Positions 1 through 12,596 of a stretch of DNA of 64,000 nt are shown here, one piece after another. The DNA is from Cyanoderma ruficeps (taxonomy: Eukaryota; Chordata; Aves; Passeriformes; Timaliidae): contig VZDJ01007753.1 in assembly GCA_008694505.1 (NCBI GenBank), forward strand, positions 19,738,044 through 19,802,043, written 5' to 3'. The number at the start of each line of letters is the position of its first letter. Within the stretch, counting starts at the first letter, position 1. Under the pieces are notes generated by a model, which ran no database searches, was not told the DNA's origin, and saw nothing but the letters and a program-made list of their open reading frames with translations. The position numbers were made by a program, and so were the translations under genes.

Positions 1-3000
1 TCTAATAACCAGTTTCTATATGTTTGCAGAATATTATATATTTACTACATTCTCGAGTTTCAAGAACTGATGCGATGCTTCACAAGTGCTTTTTGAAGAT
101 TTTTATATTATTTTAAGCCAAACCAAATTTCTGCTAAATAGGTCATTTCTCAAAATTAAGTACTTGAGAAACTAGCTGAAATAAGGAATATGAATCAAAC
201 CCAGGTAAGAAATTCTGAAGCAGACAAAAAAATAATGCATGTTTTGAGCCTGAAATAACATACATGTTTTCACACATTTTCTGAAAAAAAATTTTTCAGC
301 GATAAAAAGCTGGTCAGCTTTGTTACATTTTAATAAATTCAAGTATGCTACAACTTTTGAACCTTGGTATTTTAAAAAATGAACAATAAAGAAAATCTCA
401 AATTTTAAAACTGTCAGTTGATACTGATAGCAAAATATCAGCTTTGAGAATAACTTTCAAGTTTTAGAAACCTTTGTTTATCCACTATGAGCTAATAAAA
501 TTAGGAACACTATCAGAACACCAGCTAAGTTGCATTTTTTACATGAAAAATCATAGCAGATACTGATCACTAACATGGATAGTTCTGTCAAGAAGTTCCC
601 CTTACGTATTTTTAACCACAAGTACACTGAACACAAGCCTAGACTCAAAATTTTTGAGCACAACATAAAAAATGGTTGATAAATGAGCACAGGAAAACCA
701 TGAAGCCGAATAAAATATGCATTTCTTACAAGTTTGTTTTAATTTCAGACAAACCATGCCTATATAGAAGCTGTCAAGTCTGAGTTTGCAAGTTAAGCCT
801 TGTGTATCATAGAAGGAAACAAACAAGCCAGGGCTACTACTGTTGTACTTCACTGTCTGCAGGACAATAAAAAATAGTAATAAAAACCCCTCCAAAACCA
901 TTTCACACATGCTAAAAACATCCTACCCACCAACGGTCAAGGACTTCTTCCTGTAACCACCAAGGAAATAAAGGGCAGTAGGACAAAAGCTGCACATAAA
1001 GCTTGGATACTGGATGTGCAGGATATTCCACTGCTGATATCCAGTACAGCTCACAACACTAATTATGGTAGCCAATGTCTCACTAGGAAACTGTATACAC
1101 AATATACTGCTTATCACACTGGGAGAAATGCCATTTGGAGAGAAGGCAGAAGAACACTCTACAAGTGAGAGTATTTGCTAAATAGGACATTGACAGCTGG
1201 CAAAATTCTCATCTAATGGAGAATGCACAGTACTGAAGTATCTCTTCAACTCATTCCCCCAAGTCTGAGGAAGTGCACTATTTTCAAGCATAAAGAAAAA
1301 AAAGTGTGTGACACAAATCTTATTGTATAGCTCCTACTGACACTGGCTTGGTAAAAAAACATACCAGCTCAAAGTTCTGCTATTTATTACAGTTATTGGA
1401 TTCAAAAAGCAGCAAGATATTAGAGAAGAACCTCACTTCTTCTATCTCTTCCTACGCATTAATTATTTTATTCCATTATTTCTGAACTCTCTCTTACATA
1501 TTTGATAATTCCCTTCTACACTGGGGCTCCAACTGCTAGATACCAAAGCTTTGTACAAGTGATTCCCCCCCCCACCACTAAACAGCAAACAAATACCCAC
1601 CTCAACACAATTATAAAACAGAAATAATGCTTCAAAGGAGTGAAGTGAAATATTCCTCAAAAGGCAGCACTCAATTTCCTAGTCACTTGTTTAATAAAAC
1701 AACATACACAAAAAACCACACACAAATCTGGCTTTATGCATGCCTAATTCCCTCTAGGTTCCTGCCTCTAAATCACAGATGAGATTTTGGTGCAGGATTT
1801 GGTTTTCTCTTTTTTGTTGGTTTCAGTGTTTTTAAAGTAACAATAATTTAAAAGAAGCACTAGGTAACAAAAGACTCCAGATATTTCCTACTAAAAGGGT
1901 TGTCTTGAAGAAAAAAAGTTTACTAAGACCAGTATCTGCACTTACTTACAGAAAAGGCAGGGTCCTTTTGCAGAACAAGCCAGATCAATTAACAATCAAA
2001 TACTGGGCTTTGTCAAGTCGTCTTTTACAAGGAGTGTTGCAGCCTTTTTCCATGAGACTATGAAATGGCTGGAATGTGACTGAGCACTGAGATATACACA
2101 TTAATCAAACTGCCAGGGCAAAAGTATGCAACTGCAGGGGAGGACCTGCAGTCACAGCTTAACATGTTAGATTAGAAAATTAGAAAAAAAGAAAACAGAT
2201 GTTTTTTATCACCTTAAACAAAAAGTTAAGAAGAGCAAACTTAAGAAGATAGGCTTTATTATGTGTTAGCACCAATGCCTTCATTCCCCAACTTTGCTGT
2301 AGAGTAATCTATGTGCTGGTACTAGCACTTTAATGCTTCAAACAACTTGAATCACATGGCTAGGAAAAGTAGTTTTGGATAAAAAAATATTTCAGAAAGT
2401 TTCTTTGTAACATATTTATAAATAAGTTTTGGCCAAGGTATAAAAGCAAAAAAAAGGCAGCTGAAAAAAAAATTAAAAAATCAGCACTGTAGCCAGAAAG
2501 GGCTTACTTTGGAAAGGCTTACTTCCATGAAATGTCAGTTACTCATTTAACTAAATTAGCTGAATGAACTGTAGAAAACCAAAATGTCTGCATTTTATGG
2601 AAGCATATTGATGAGAAAAAACCAGTAAATTATATGTATATGCACATGTGCTAGGTGCAGAGACTATTATTTCCATTTAAACAGCTGTCTAAATCATTTA
2701 CTGTTTTGATAACAAACATGCCCTTCAAAATTATTTTGGTTAAGTCTCCTGTTTTATTTTTAAATATAAATTCCAATTACTTTAATCTAGTCTCCTCTCT
2801 TTTATGATGATAAAATCATTAAAGACTTGACAAGGATCTGCCAAATAGACACTGGCACTTACAAAACATTTTCCAAACTAAAAACAAAGACACTTAGGTC
2901 AATATTCCTACTTAAAAGATATATCTTCAGGAGAAGCTCTACTGATTAACACACACACAAAAGCAAAATTAAAATCAGTATTTTAAAAAATACTGAAGAA

Positions 3001-3420
3001 GGACAGTTGAACATCCCTGTAATTCACTAGCACCTGTCCAGGTTTATGGGGCGTTTTCCTAACTAATGTCAGAGATTTGTGAATGTGACTAAGCACTTTA
3101 ACTTGGACAGTAAAAGTGGAAAGAGGGAAGAGCCAGATGTTGTGTTACAAATGTTAGGAAGATCAACCCAAAAACTAGAAAAAGGACATGTGTAAGAGTA
3201 GAAGAAAATTTTGTACGAGTACAAGTTACTGCAGAAGTACTTCACTGAATTTGAACTTTAACTCTGTTTTTGACAACACTAGTGACTGAATACAGATTCT
3301 TTAGGGACTATATAGGTTAAAAAACCACAGTATTTTATTTAGAACTATTTTTCCTATGTTTGCAACAATTCAACATCATAGCTGTGTGTAATCAAAAGTA
3401 GTAACTCTTAACCACAGATC

Positions 3421-4033
3421 ACATAGCAGGTGAGGTTGGAAGGGACCATAGTTGGTCATTTGGTCCAATGTCCCTGCTCCAACAGGGTCATCCTAAAGCA
3501 CATTGCATAGGATTGCATCCAAACAGTTCTTGAGTATCTCCAGTGAGGAAGGCTCCCAGCCTCTCTGAACAATCTGTTCCAGTGCCTGATCACCTGCACA
3601 GTAAAGAAGTTCTTCCTCACATTCAGGTGGAACTTCTGTGCATCAGTTTCTGCCCCTTGCCTCTTGTCCCTATTGCTTGGCGCCACCAAGAAGAGCCTGG
3701 ATCCATCCTCTGATACCCTCCCTTCAGATACTGACAGACACTGAGGAGGTCCCCTCTCAGCCATCTCTTCTTGAGGCTGAACAGGCCCAGCTCTCTCAGC
3801 CTTTCCCCAGAAGAGATGCTCTCTTGTTGCCCTTCACTGGACCTGCTCCAGGAGCTCCCTGTCTCTCTTGTCCTGAGGAGCCCAGAACTGGACACAGCAC
3901 TCCAGGTGAGGCCTCACCAGGGCTGAGTAGAGGGGCAGGATCCCCTCCCTTGACCTGCTGCCAATGCTGTTCCTAATGCAGCCCAGGATCCCATTGGCCT
4001 CCTTGGCCACAAGGACACACTGCTGGCTCATGT
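3421..4033 (-). mobile_element. CR1 LINE fragment: 3' end of ORF2 plus 3' UTR, decayed
   Basis: The minus strand encodes the C-terminal end of the CR1 reverse-transcriptase ORF. Recognisable pieces are LVAKEANGILGCIRNSI, ILPLYSALVRPHLE, QFWAPQ, then FSLKKRWLRGDL and FHLNVRKNFFTVQV. They fall in three different frames, so at least two frameshifts have broken the ORF. The element is truncated at its 5' end near 4,033, as most CR1 copies are. It runs to the 3' UTR, whose complement reads GTTGGAAGGGACC near 3,434. It lies in sense orientation to PALS1, inside an intron. It cannot encode an active protein. Confidence 0.93.
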
Positions 4034-4894
4034 AACGATGAACTATAAATCCTCTCTTCTTAAGTTTACTGATCCAAATGACAAGACCTAAACTTTGATT
4101 ACAAAACTGGACAAAGTCACAGAGTCATTTTTCTTCAAAGATGCACCTTACACCATGTGTTATTTCCTAATTTACCCCTTTCCACGCACACACCTCTATA
4201 AATCTTCTTGTTCCCAATGTTTGGCATGTCTCTTCTTACACCTAGTATTCAAAGAATCCTACCTTCCATTCAATACCAATTTCTCTTCTTCTATTCTTGC
4301 TGAGCCAAAACTAATTTCCTCCTTCCAGCTTTTCACAAATACTTTGACAATCCCTCAGCTGGCACCCTTCTGAATTCCTCACTGAGGGATTTTAAAACCT
4401 GCCTTTCATCATCACAGTAACTTTTTCACTGTTATTTCTCCTGCTCAGCTTCAGTCTACACTAGCTCCCAGCTGGGTCTCAAGTATGTCAGACTGGTGTA
4501 TTCTACTCACTTCACATCCCTATCAGCTTCCATGGGTAGCTGCTTTGCCCATTGGTTTGCACCAATCCTTCCCCCATGATTCAGCATGAAATCTAGCCCC
4601 AGCTTTCTAACTTCAAGTCACTTTCCTCCCTTCTCCAGTTTCAATTTCCACTTCCTCCAGCAGTCTTCACAGCTTTTGGCCACTGTGGCTAAGCAACTCC
4701 CAGCTGAAGACACTCCTATGGTTTGACATCCATTTTTTTATTCTGGTTTGTGTTCCCTCCAAGGAGAGAATCTTACAATCAAATACCTAACACTTCAGAA
4801 AGTTAATTACAGAATCTGCTTCTTACAAAGAGATCTCTCAGCTGAGATCTTTGACCAAGCCATGCACTAAAAAAGGTACACCCGCCTCATTTGT

Positions 4895-4965
4895 AACTGA
4901 CCCTGCTCTCCACAGAAGGTTGAACAGGATGACTTCCTGATGACCCTTTCAATCTAAATTTTCCT
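4895..4965 (+). mobile_element. Faint CR1 3'-end remnant
   Basis: The stretch reads like the CR1 3' UTR signature (GGTTGAACaggatGACttCCtgatgacCCTTtCaaTCTAAATT), about 75% similar by eye to the usual form. It is short and old. It could be a chance resemblance. Confidence 0.35.
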
Positions 4966-5949
4966 AAAGAGGGATTTGTACAATAAGGATTACCAGAGGT
5001 TATGGAGCAGAGACATGTCTTTAGCAGAATCGTTGCTCAGACACACAAATATTAGAAATGAAGTAAAAAAGAAGAAATCAGCAATTTCATAGCTATTTTT
5101 CACTCTGTATTCTCAACTGCCAGCCAATAGGAAAAAAAATCAAGAAACTTTAGTGCAGTCCAGAAAAAAAGGGCTGCACTAAATTGCCTTTTTAAAGTAA
5201 TCTGGATCTCTGAACAGGTATGGATTTGGAAATCTGAACTGGACTCCCACAGATTCCCAGTGCGTCTTTTTCACTCCAGTGACACACCACATTTGATTTA
5301 AAATACATATGTTTAAGGAAGAAAGGTTAGAAACTTTCTCTAAACAAGCATAGTTAAAACAATCACAACTATGAAACTGAAAAATTTCAGCATCCACTTC
5401 TTTAAAAATTATTAACATTGCATTTTCATCAATGCCTAAGTAGATTTCCATTATCAACATCAACACTTTAAGAGGTGTATTGGTGTGACATTTATATTAG
5501 GTGGCAATTGATAATGCAAGACAGAATGGGAAAAAAGCACTAGCATGTTTCTTCATAAAGTATTAACAACTTTTTTATTTTAAATGACAATCTGGGTTTA
5601 TTCATTCCTTATTCTGGTCTATAGTGCATCAAATATCATAAAATTGGGTATTACTTACATCATTTTCCCCAGCCTTAAGAAGACAGAGACATTGACTGAA
5701 GTAATTTTTATCCACAAGGTATTTAACTGTTCCCCAAATGTATCAGTTTTGAAAAGCCACTTGCTGAGGCACATAGCCTGATGTTTGGCTAAATAAAAAT
5801 ACCCCAAACCACCACAAATCTAAAGGAGCAGAAGACTTTACATCTGTTTATGAAAAAAAATCAGCTAAATTAGGTTTTCAGTGACCTAAGAGAGTATTAA
5901 TATCAAATAGATCTTTACTCCATGAGCCCACTCATTGCATTTTACCCAC

Positions 5950-6316
5950 CTAGTGTTTTCACAGTGTAATGAGGACTCTCCAAAACAATCCCTTCTTCTG
6001 TGTCAAATATTGGATTATCTATTCCAGTTTTAGGAGGAATTTGTGCTAGTTTCTTTAGCCTCATGGAAGCAGTAAGGTCCAGTTCTTGTTTCCTTCCCTC
6101 TTCTTCTCGTCTGCGCCTTATGTCCTCCTGTTGCTGACGGATTCTCTCCAGCTGAGCACTGCGCCGCATGGGCATCATCCTGGAGCCCAAGTCCCCAGGG
6201 CAGTCAACAGCCATTTCCCTGTGCTTCTGAGGTTCCTCAGGAGACACAAGATCCACATTTTTTGCTTCATTGTCAGAATCCTCTGTGATATGTCCATTCA
6301 TATAAGAAGTTGTCAT
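5950..6316 (-). CDS. PALS1: PALS1 (MPP5) first coding exon, residues 1-122
   Basis: This exon encodes the N-terminus of PALS1, the MAGUK scaffold that links Crumbs to PATJ at tight junctions and apical membranes. The frame opens MTTSYMNGH and continues through the conserved blocks [43 protein letters not shown] and [14 protein letters not shown], which match the vertebrate PALS1 N-terminus almost residue for residue. The middle is a highly charged, helix-prone Arg/Glu/Gln stretch. This part precedes the L27 domains and contains the conserved region reported to bind PAR6. The last codon is split: the exon ends at a G (5,950) followed by the donor GTGGGT (5,949-5,944), and the next exon should complete a Glu codon. 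The ATG at 6,316 is the family start. L27, PDZ, SH3 and guanylate-kinase exons are not in the window and must lie to the left. No frameshift or stop is present, so the gene looks intact here. Confidence 0.97.
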
Positions 6317-6336
6317 GATTATTTGTAATTACGCTT
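6317..6336 (-). other. PALS1: PALS1 5' UTR part of the first coding exon (proposed acceptor)
   Basis: Upstream of the ATG, the minus strand reads through a short A/T-rich leader to an AG at 6,338-6,337, preceded by TTTGAAGAGC. I propose the exon begins at 6,336. The pyrimidine tract is weak. A second possible AG lies about 20 bases further upstream, so the exact boundary is uncertain. Confidence 0.45.
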
Positions 6337-7328
6337 CTGCTCTTCAAACCAAAATGCTGCTATTAGGCCAGTTTGTGTTACGATATTGTGTAAAATCCAT
6401 TATAAATTCAAAAATATTTCCCTTCCATCACAAGACGCTTGAAGAGGCATCCAGGAGGAAAATCTAATGACAGATATTCAAAAGAAAAGAAATTAGTGAG
6501 TAATTGGACCAGTAAGAAAACACCTAAGGTCCCCAGGCATCAGAACAATGGAACTTTGCATCCAAATTTACATAGTGGTTCTTCCCCTACTAAAAACTAC
6601 AGAATCCTCACAAATCTGTTTCACATATTTTGGTAGACTTCAGGTGCCAATGTTCAAAAGGGAGCACTGTTGAAACTAATGTTAAAATCTCTTGTATTCC
6701 CCAGTGAAAGCCATGATATTCTGTACTTAACACAATTGCAAATTAGCAGTTTCCCGAGAGTTCTCACTCAAGTTTTAATTTGTACTTTCATTCTTAAAAA
6801 TTTCAACACAAACCATGCTTACAATCCTACAAACACTAAATATGAAAAACTTGTTATAAACAGCATGTTAATATGAAGTTAAGTATGCTGAACACAAGTA
6901 AAGATATTTGCTTATAAATTGTTTGATACTTGTTTGATAAAGATATTTGTTTATAAATTGAGGCATTTTATGTAAACATTGCTTCCTGGATTCAGAGAAG
7001 ACAGGTCTGACATAGAGTTCATCCAAAAGATACTATCTAAAGCAGACAGGAGCTGCACTTACACAATTCCAAGTATAGATCAAGTCCTAGGATAAGGGTT
7101 TGGACAATTCTGGTTAGCAGCTACCCTTAATACTTCCTACAGGTATGCGTTAAAGCAGGAAGGATTAAATATAAGAGTTTAAATCTTTGTGTGACAGTAC
7201 AGACATACAGATTTGACAGAGAATAATAATTAATTTCCACAGTCAAATATGACATTCCACTATACTACACACACCTTAATCTGATTTCTTATTCCTGATG
7301 ATTCAGGCTAAAGAGTTTAGGTGTCCTG

Positions 7329-7369
7329 ATCTCTTAAATATAATACCACTCATCTCTTAAATATAATAC
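7329..7369. repeat. Near-tandem 18-bp duplication
   Basis: ATCTCTTAAATATAATAC is found at 7,329-7,346 and again at 7,352-7,369, identical, with 5 bases between. It is in PALS1 intron 1. Confidence 0.9.
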
Positions 7370-10300
7370 ATGTAACAGTGTCTTTTCTGTCAGGGATACG
7401 CTATCCACAATCTGTCCAATTAAAAGGTCATAAAATTAATGAATAGTTACATACCAGGTTACCAATATACTTAATTTTTCAAGTCACATTTTGCCACTTT
7501 TTTTAAATTTACTGAAAGGAAATAATAGGAAATATCTCTAAGTTTTACGACACACTGGAAGCACCAGAACAGAAAAAAAAGCCCAAAAAAATCAAAACCC
7601 AAAATGACCAACATTCTTATACTAAATGTTTGTGTTTGGAGGAGGAAGGGAAGATGTTTATGCTGTAATTAAGTTGAAAATTAAATGTCTACAGTTCTGT
7701 TTGGGAGGAGCAGCAATGAAACTCCTATACAGGATTTTGCCAGCTTGCAATTCTAAATGTGCAGAGTTTTTAATTTTCATGAGTAGCATACAGCAAAAAC
7801 AAAATTATTTCCTTTATTTGTTTACTCTCTAACCCCTCCTACTAAAATAATTACTAAAATCTTTTCAAGAGGAAAATTAAATTAAGGCATTTCTGTGGTA
7901 GTAGTTTTTTTTTCCCCTTAAAAGTGTAAGACACTTAATTGCACTCCGCTGATACACTCAACATCCAATGCTCAACATTCACACATTTAGAAAAAAAACT
8001 GGCAAAAAAAGCTGAACAAAAACGACGTGGTACTGGGCCTGGCATTGCAAGTACCCCACAATTACTCAGTGCCTGTAAAGCCTTCACTTAGTGCCCAACT
8101 TAGAACAGTGTTTCAAAGAATAAAGCCACATAAAATTCGCATTTAGACAGGGTTATATAAAGCACCGCTTTAAAAAAAAGGTTCTGTGAAATTCAGAGAA
8201 AGGTGGATAAAAATTTAGCAAAATGATCCTCAGAAAGCTACATTTCCCCTTTTGAAAGGCAACTTCTCTATACAGAAATACCAATCCCCAAAAAGGAAGC
8301 CTCATGGGGAACAATGAAATTGCAAAAACCATTATTTTAACTATGGATGGAAGATAATTCAAATTCTTTTTAATTGAAGTTGTATTGGCCATAGCTTGTC
8401 TGAACACTGAGCCTTTTCAAAGCTACATTCATCTCTTTTCAACTCAGACAAGCTGAAAGAAAACTCACATTCCTGAGTCTATAGGGTACAACCAACAGGT
8501 GTTGAAACAATGAATAAGGTGCTGAGGTGATGAATAATATCCACTTAATCAGCACTAAAAAAGTCAAAAGCAGGATGTGAGGACCTGCAAGAAGCAAAAC
8601 GCAATTTTACACTCAATCCTGTAAGCTAAATGATGTCACACTCTCTGGTGAATCTTAATCACAAAGAATCAGCAGAAAATTGAGCTGATGGCCAATGCTT
8701 AAAAACTGGTCATGAATATTTACAATGGGATTAGCTACATATCCTCCATCAAATTTCACGGTGCCAGCTACAAAAATGGCACATCAAAACCTCATATTTG
8801 TATATAGAGTGAGAAGACTTAGAATCTCTTCGGTTTAGTGATGTGAACACTAAAGAAGATAAGAGAAACAAAACTGTAGTCTGGAGTAACAGGCAACCTT
8901 AGTAACACTGCTCACATTTTCAGTATAAACTGTGTGTTTTCAGTATAAACAAGACACAAAGGGCATATAAAATCTTTGAACAGGGTACCAAGACACTTAA
9001 GTCACCTGTAATAATAGCTGCTTACTTTCAATATTCAAGATCTGAGTCAATCGTGTAAAAAAGAAACAAAAGCTTCAGAAAATCAGAGCTCTGTTGCAGT
9101 CACACTTTAACAGCAACAGTCAGTAAACCACAATGGCAATTTAAGAGTTTTGGATTTTTTAAATAAGAAGTATTTCTGGTGTCCCAGAAAGCTAGATACT
9201 TCTAAAACCAGGAATAAGCAGTACAGCAAAAGAATCACTCTCAGATTACACAAAGGATGATACAAAATATCACATTATCAGGCAACCTAGAATTTGACCT
9301 TATGGAAACATCAAACCAAATACACAAAAACCTGACCCCTAGATATAACTAGCCGGTAATCTGTAACAGCATAGGCATGCTGCAAGTCTGGAATGCTGAA
9401 CAACTTCCTCTAATCAAAGAACTTCTGGTAATGGGTGACCCCTTCCAAACCTAAGCCCCTTTCCTTCTTCCTGTTGTCTCAGGTCAAACATCATAAATCC
9501 TCACCTCCAACTGTTTTGGAAAAATGCTATTACCCAACTGCAAGAAACAATATAAACATGTAAGAAAAAAAACAAACAAACCAGATCAGCTCTCAAGTCT
9601 CTCTACAATGGTCCTAAGGATGTAAAATATTACACTGATAAAATCTTTAATTTGGCTCTGAAATTAAGGTGTGGTATAGCTGAGGTTAAAAATAAGATTC
9701 AGCTTAAAGGAGGTACTAGGAAAGGAAAATTTTATTTTAACCAATATGCATGGCATCAAAAGTCTTAAGATGAATAATTTCAGGAATTGTTCTCTTGATT
9801 TTTCCTTCTGAAGGTTTCTTTTGCAATTTTAAAAATTCCCTGAGAGCAACAATAAGGGAAGGTTGCTACACCAATTCTGTTCTCTGCAAATTCTGGATTA
9901 TCCAATAAAACACATTTACAGCCCAAGAGAAGCTTATTTTGCCAAATTAATATTTAGTTCTATGGAGGAAAATTTGACAACTTACTCAGTAACAGCATTT
10001 TTTACTACTTCATATGTACAAACTATATTATAACATTTGTAATTAAGAGAATTCCCTTCCACTTCAGAACTTGGTAGTAGCCATTCTTATACTTTCTAGA
10101 TATGTACAAGTGTCTGTTACACAGCGTGATTACTCAAAGTTTAATGGGGTTAAATCATGGCTTTGACCATCTTGCTTTGAACTGCTGATATCTAACTGGG
10201 GAACCTTAGTGTTTCCACATGACACATAGTTTTCCAAAATAAAGCAGATTTATGACTCTCTCTTTCCAATTTTGTATTATAAGTCTTAACAACACAATCC

Positions 10301-11717
10301 TGGAGAGTGTATGTGAAAGTCTCTTCTTCACAGATTACTTTTAGTTTTGGCTTCCAGAGGAAGGTTTCTAAACGCTGATAATGTTAGTACAGCTGTTAAA
10401 AAACAACACTTCATTCACTATGGTCATCATTAGGCACCATATAAAATTCTGACTGGGATGCAATTATGAACAGTAAACAAACCATATTTCTGATGCAAGT
10501 TCATAACAGCAAAATTAAAGAAAAACCACAAATATTGTCTTGGTAAGTATACTTGCTATTCTCAAGAATACTGTATTTTACAAGCCACCATTCTTCATAC
10601 AGCTAAAAATGTCAGGCTTCTATCTTTTTAAACACGCTAAATACGCTAAACAAAGCACAGACCCCAAAAGCTCTGTAAAAGAATAAACAAACATAAATGC
10701 AATCATCTTGGTGTGCAATGCAGATGCTAGAATAAAATATATACTGGCAGAGACTGAAACAAAAGTGCTCTAAGGTGGTTAAAGTTTCCACTTGCTTCCT
10801 GGGGATGGCGGCTGGTGTGCATAGCAATCCTAATTGCTTTAACAACTAAATTCTGTACAGTAAAATTAAATTTGTTTTGCTTCAGCAACTTCCAAAGAGG
10901 AAAAATGACATCTTCTAGAGGCTGAGGTTTTGTGTTACACTTCAGCAGTGTTTAAAGTTCTTTCAGTGCTAGAAGTATGATTAGACCTGATAGTTCCCTT
11001 TTTAAAATTCATTAAAGCTGCAAATTCTGAATGACTGCAAGGAAGTCCAGTTCTTATCTCCAGTGAAATTTCACTAGTTTTGGCACAGATTAGAATATAA
11101 TATATTATACATTTGTAATTTTAATATAAACACAAGAAATATATATTAAACATTAGCACAGTGCAAAGATTTATCATCAGCTTAAAGCCATACACCACTG
11201 ACACAGTATATAAAAATATTAATTAAAAACAGCTAGAAGATGAATTCTAGCTTGCTGAAGTAGATTAGAAATTAGATTAAAATCGCATATAAGATGTTTC
11301 CTGATATCTGAACTACTAATAAAATATGAGCATGAAACTATGCTACAGATCTCTGCAAAGTATTATTAATGGCTCACATTGTGAGTGTGTCTTCTGGTAC
11401 TTTTACTCAGTACTTCTGATTCTATGCAAGCAAAACCTAAGCCAGAAAAAAAATCACAAAGTAACAAAGTAAAACACTTTTTCCCAGCATCATCTCCTAT
11501 GCTCCATTTTTTCTCCAATGGTATTTCAGTGAATCTGGAATATTAGGAGACTTGGAAGGCAAATTCCATAAAGGAAAACACAACACAAACCAGGATGCAC
11601 AGTATAAAATTAACTACCACTACTTGATGAGAATTAAAGATTAGAGTTTATGACAGAAAATACTTCACAGATAATTCCTATGACTCTTAATAGTACCTGA
11701 AATAACTGGTATAGCCT

Positions 11718-11757
11718 GGAGTAGACTGATGTTTTCCGGAGTAGACTGATGTTTTCC
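11718..11757. repeat. Perfect 20-bp tandem duplication
   Basis: GGAGTAGACTGATGTTTTCC occurs twice head-to-tail with no mismatch (11,718-11,737 and 11,738-11,757), inside PALS1 intron 1. Identity implies a recent event. Confidence 0.95.
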
Positions 11758-12359
11758 AAAATAAGTAAAAGTTAGAAATTTTATGACAACTTGATACTTC
11801 TTTAAATTTACAAAAAAAAAATCTGTAATAAAAAAAAAGTCTTTACATTATCTTTGCAACATGTTTGAGAAAATTACTGCTGACACGGTTTGTTTTTTCA
11901 ATCTAATATTATTATTATTTAAATTATTCTTTCCTCTAACTAGATATTCTAGTATAGACTCTAGTATTGGAAGCAAACTCTTTCTTTAAAACCCAGCTGA
12001 CACTTGTTGTAATAATTTCAAAACAGAGTTCATTATAACACCGGTCAAGCACAGTAACTCAGTACAACATGTGAATTTCAAAGGGCTCTCAGACATGCCA
12101 AGAGGTTTTAGCATTCCACACTCACTTAAATGTGCAAGACACGTGGATGAACAGCAAAAAGGGTTACACCCTCAAATTGATCATTATTTTCATTGTTAGC
12201 AGTTTCTAGAACCGAACAATGGCAACGCTAATTTGCAGCATTAAAGCCTGCAGTTTCTGAACACGGCCTTCAAAAGACTACCAGGAAATCTATTCTCCTA
12301 CCCGAGCTTGTCCAGGAAACCTTCCCAAACTCTGAATAGAGGATGGCACATTGGACTTA

Positions 12360-12596
12360 CATATGAACAGTATACCGAAACTCACAATGGACTTTGCCTG
12401 AGGACATGAAAACCCCCATAAAAAGCAGACCCTGGAGACTATACGGTGTGGACAGGGTGGACTCCTCTTTTGGAGACTGCCACTCTGCCACCCACACCGG
12501 TGTTGATTCTTTTATTGTGGCTTTTTCTAATTGGTTTTGGGATTGTATTAATAAATTGCTTGTTATTAATTTCTGATTTCGCTTTTCATTTATGAC
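12360..12596 (+). mobile_element. Solo-LTR-like segment in PALS1 intron 1
   Basis: The segment has LTR-like architecture. A TATA-type box CATAAAAAG lies at 12,417-12,425. A GC-rich block with CCACACCGG follows. A poly(A) signal AATAAA is at 12,550-12,555, then a T-rich U5-like tail ends near TTTATGACA (12,588-12,596). It stands out from the surrounding AT-rich intron. There is no internal retroviral coding sequence, so if this is an LTR it is a solo copy. The 5' edge and target duplication could not be fixed. It is antisense to PALS1. Confidence 0.5.

Larger units (their letters stand above)
1..5949 (-). other. PALS1: PALS1 intron downstream of the first coding exon (partial)
   Basis: The intron begins at the GTGGGT donor (5,949) and runs off the left edge. 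I searched for the expected L27-domain exon and found nothing resembling it, so the intron is at least 5.9 kb. It contains a clear CR1 fragment (3.4-4.0 kb) and a faint CR1 3' tail near 4.9 kb. The rest is AT-rich unique sequence. Confidence 0.8.

Noticed and set aside
3638..3976. Plus-strand 112-codon frame.
   Set aside because: It is the antisense shadow of the CR1 ORF2 fragment.
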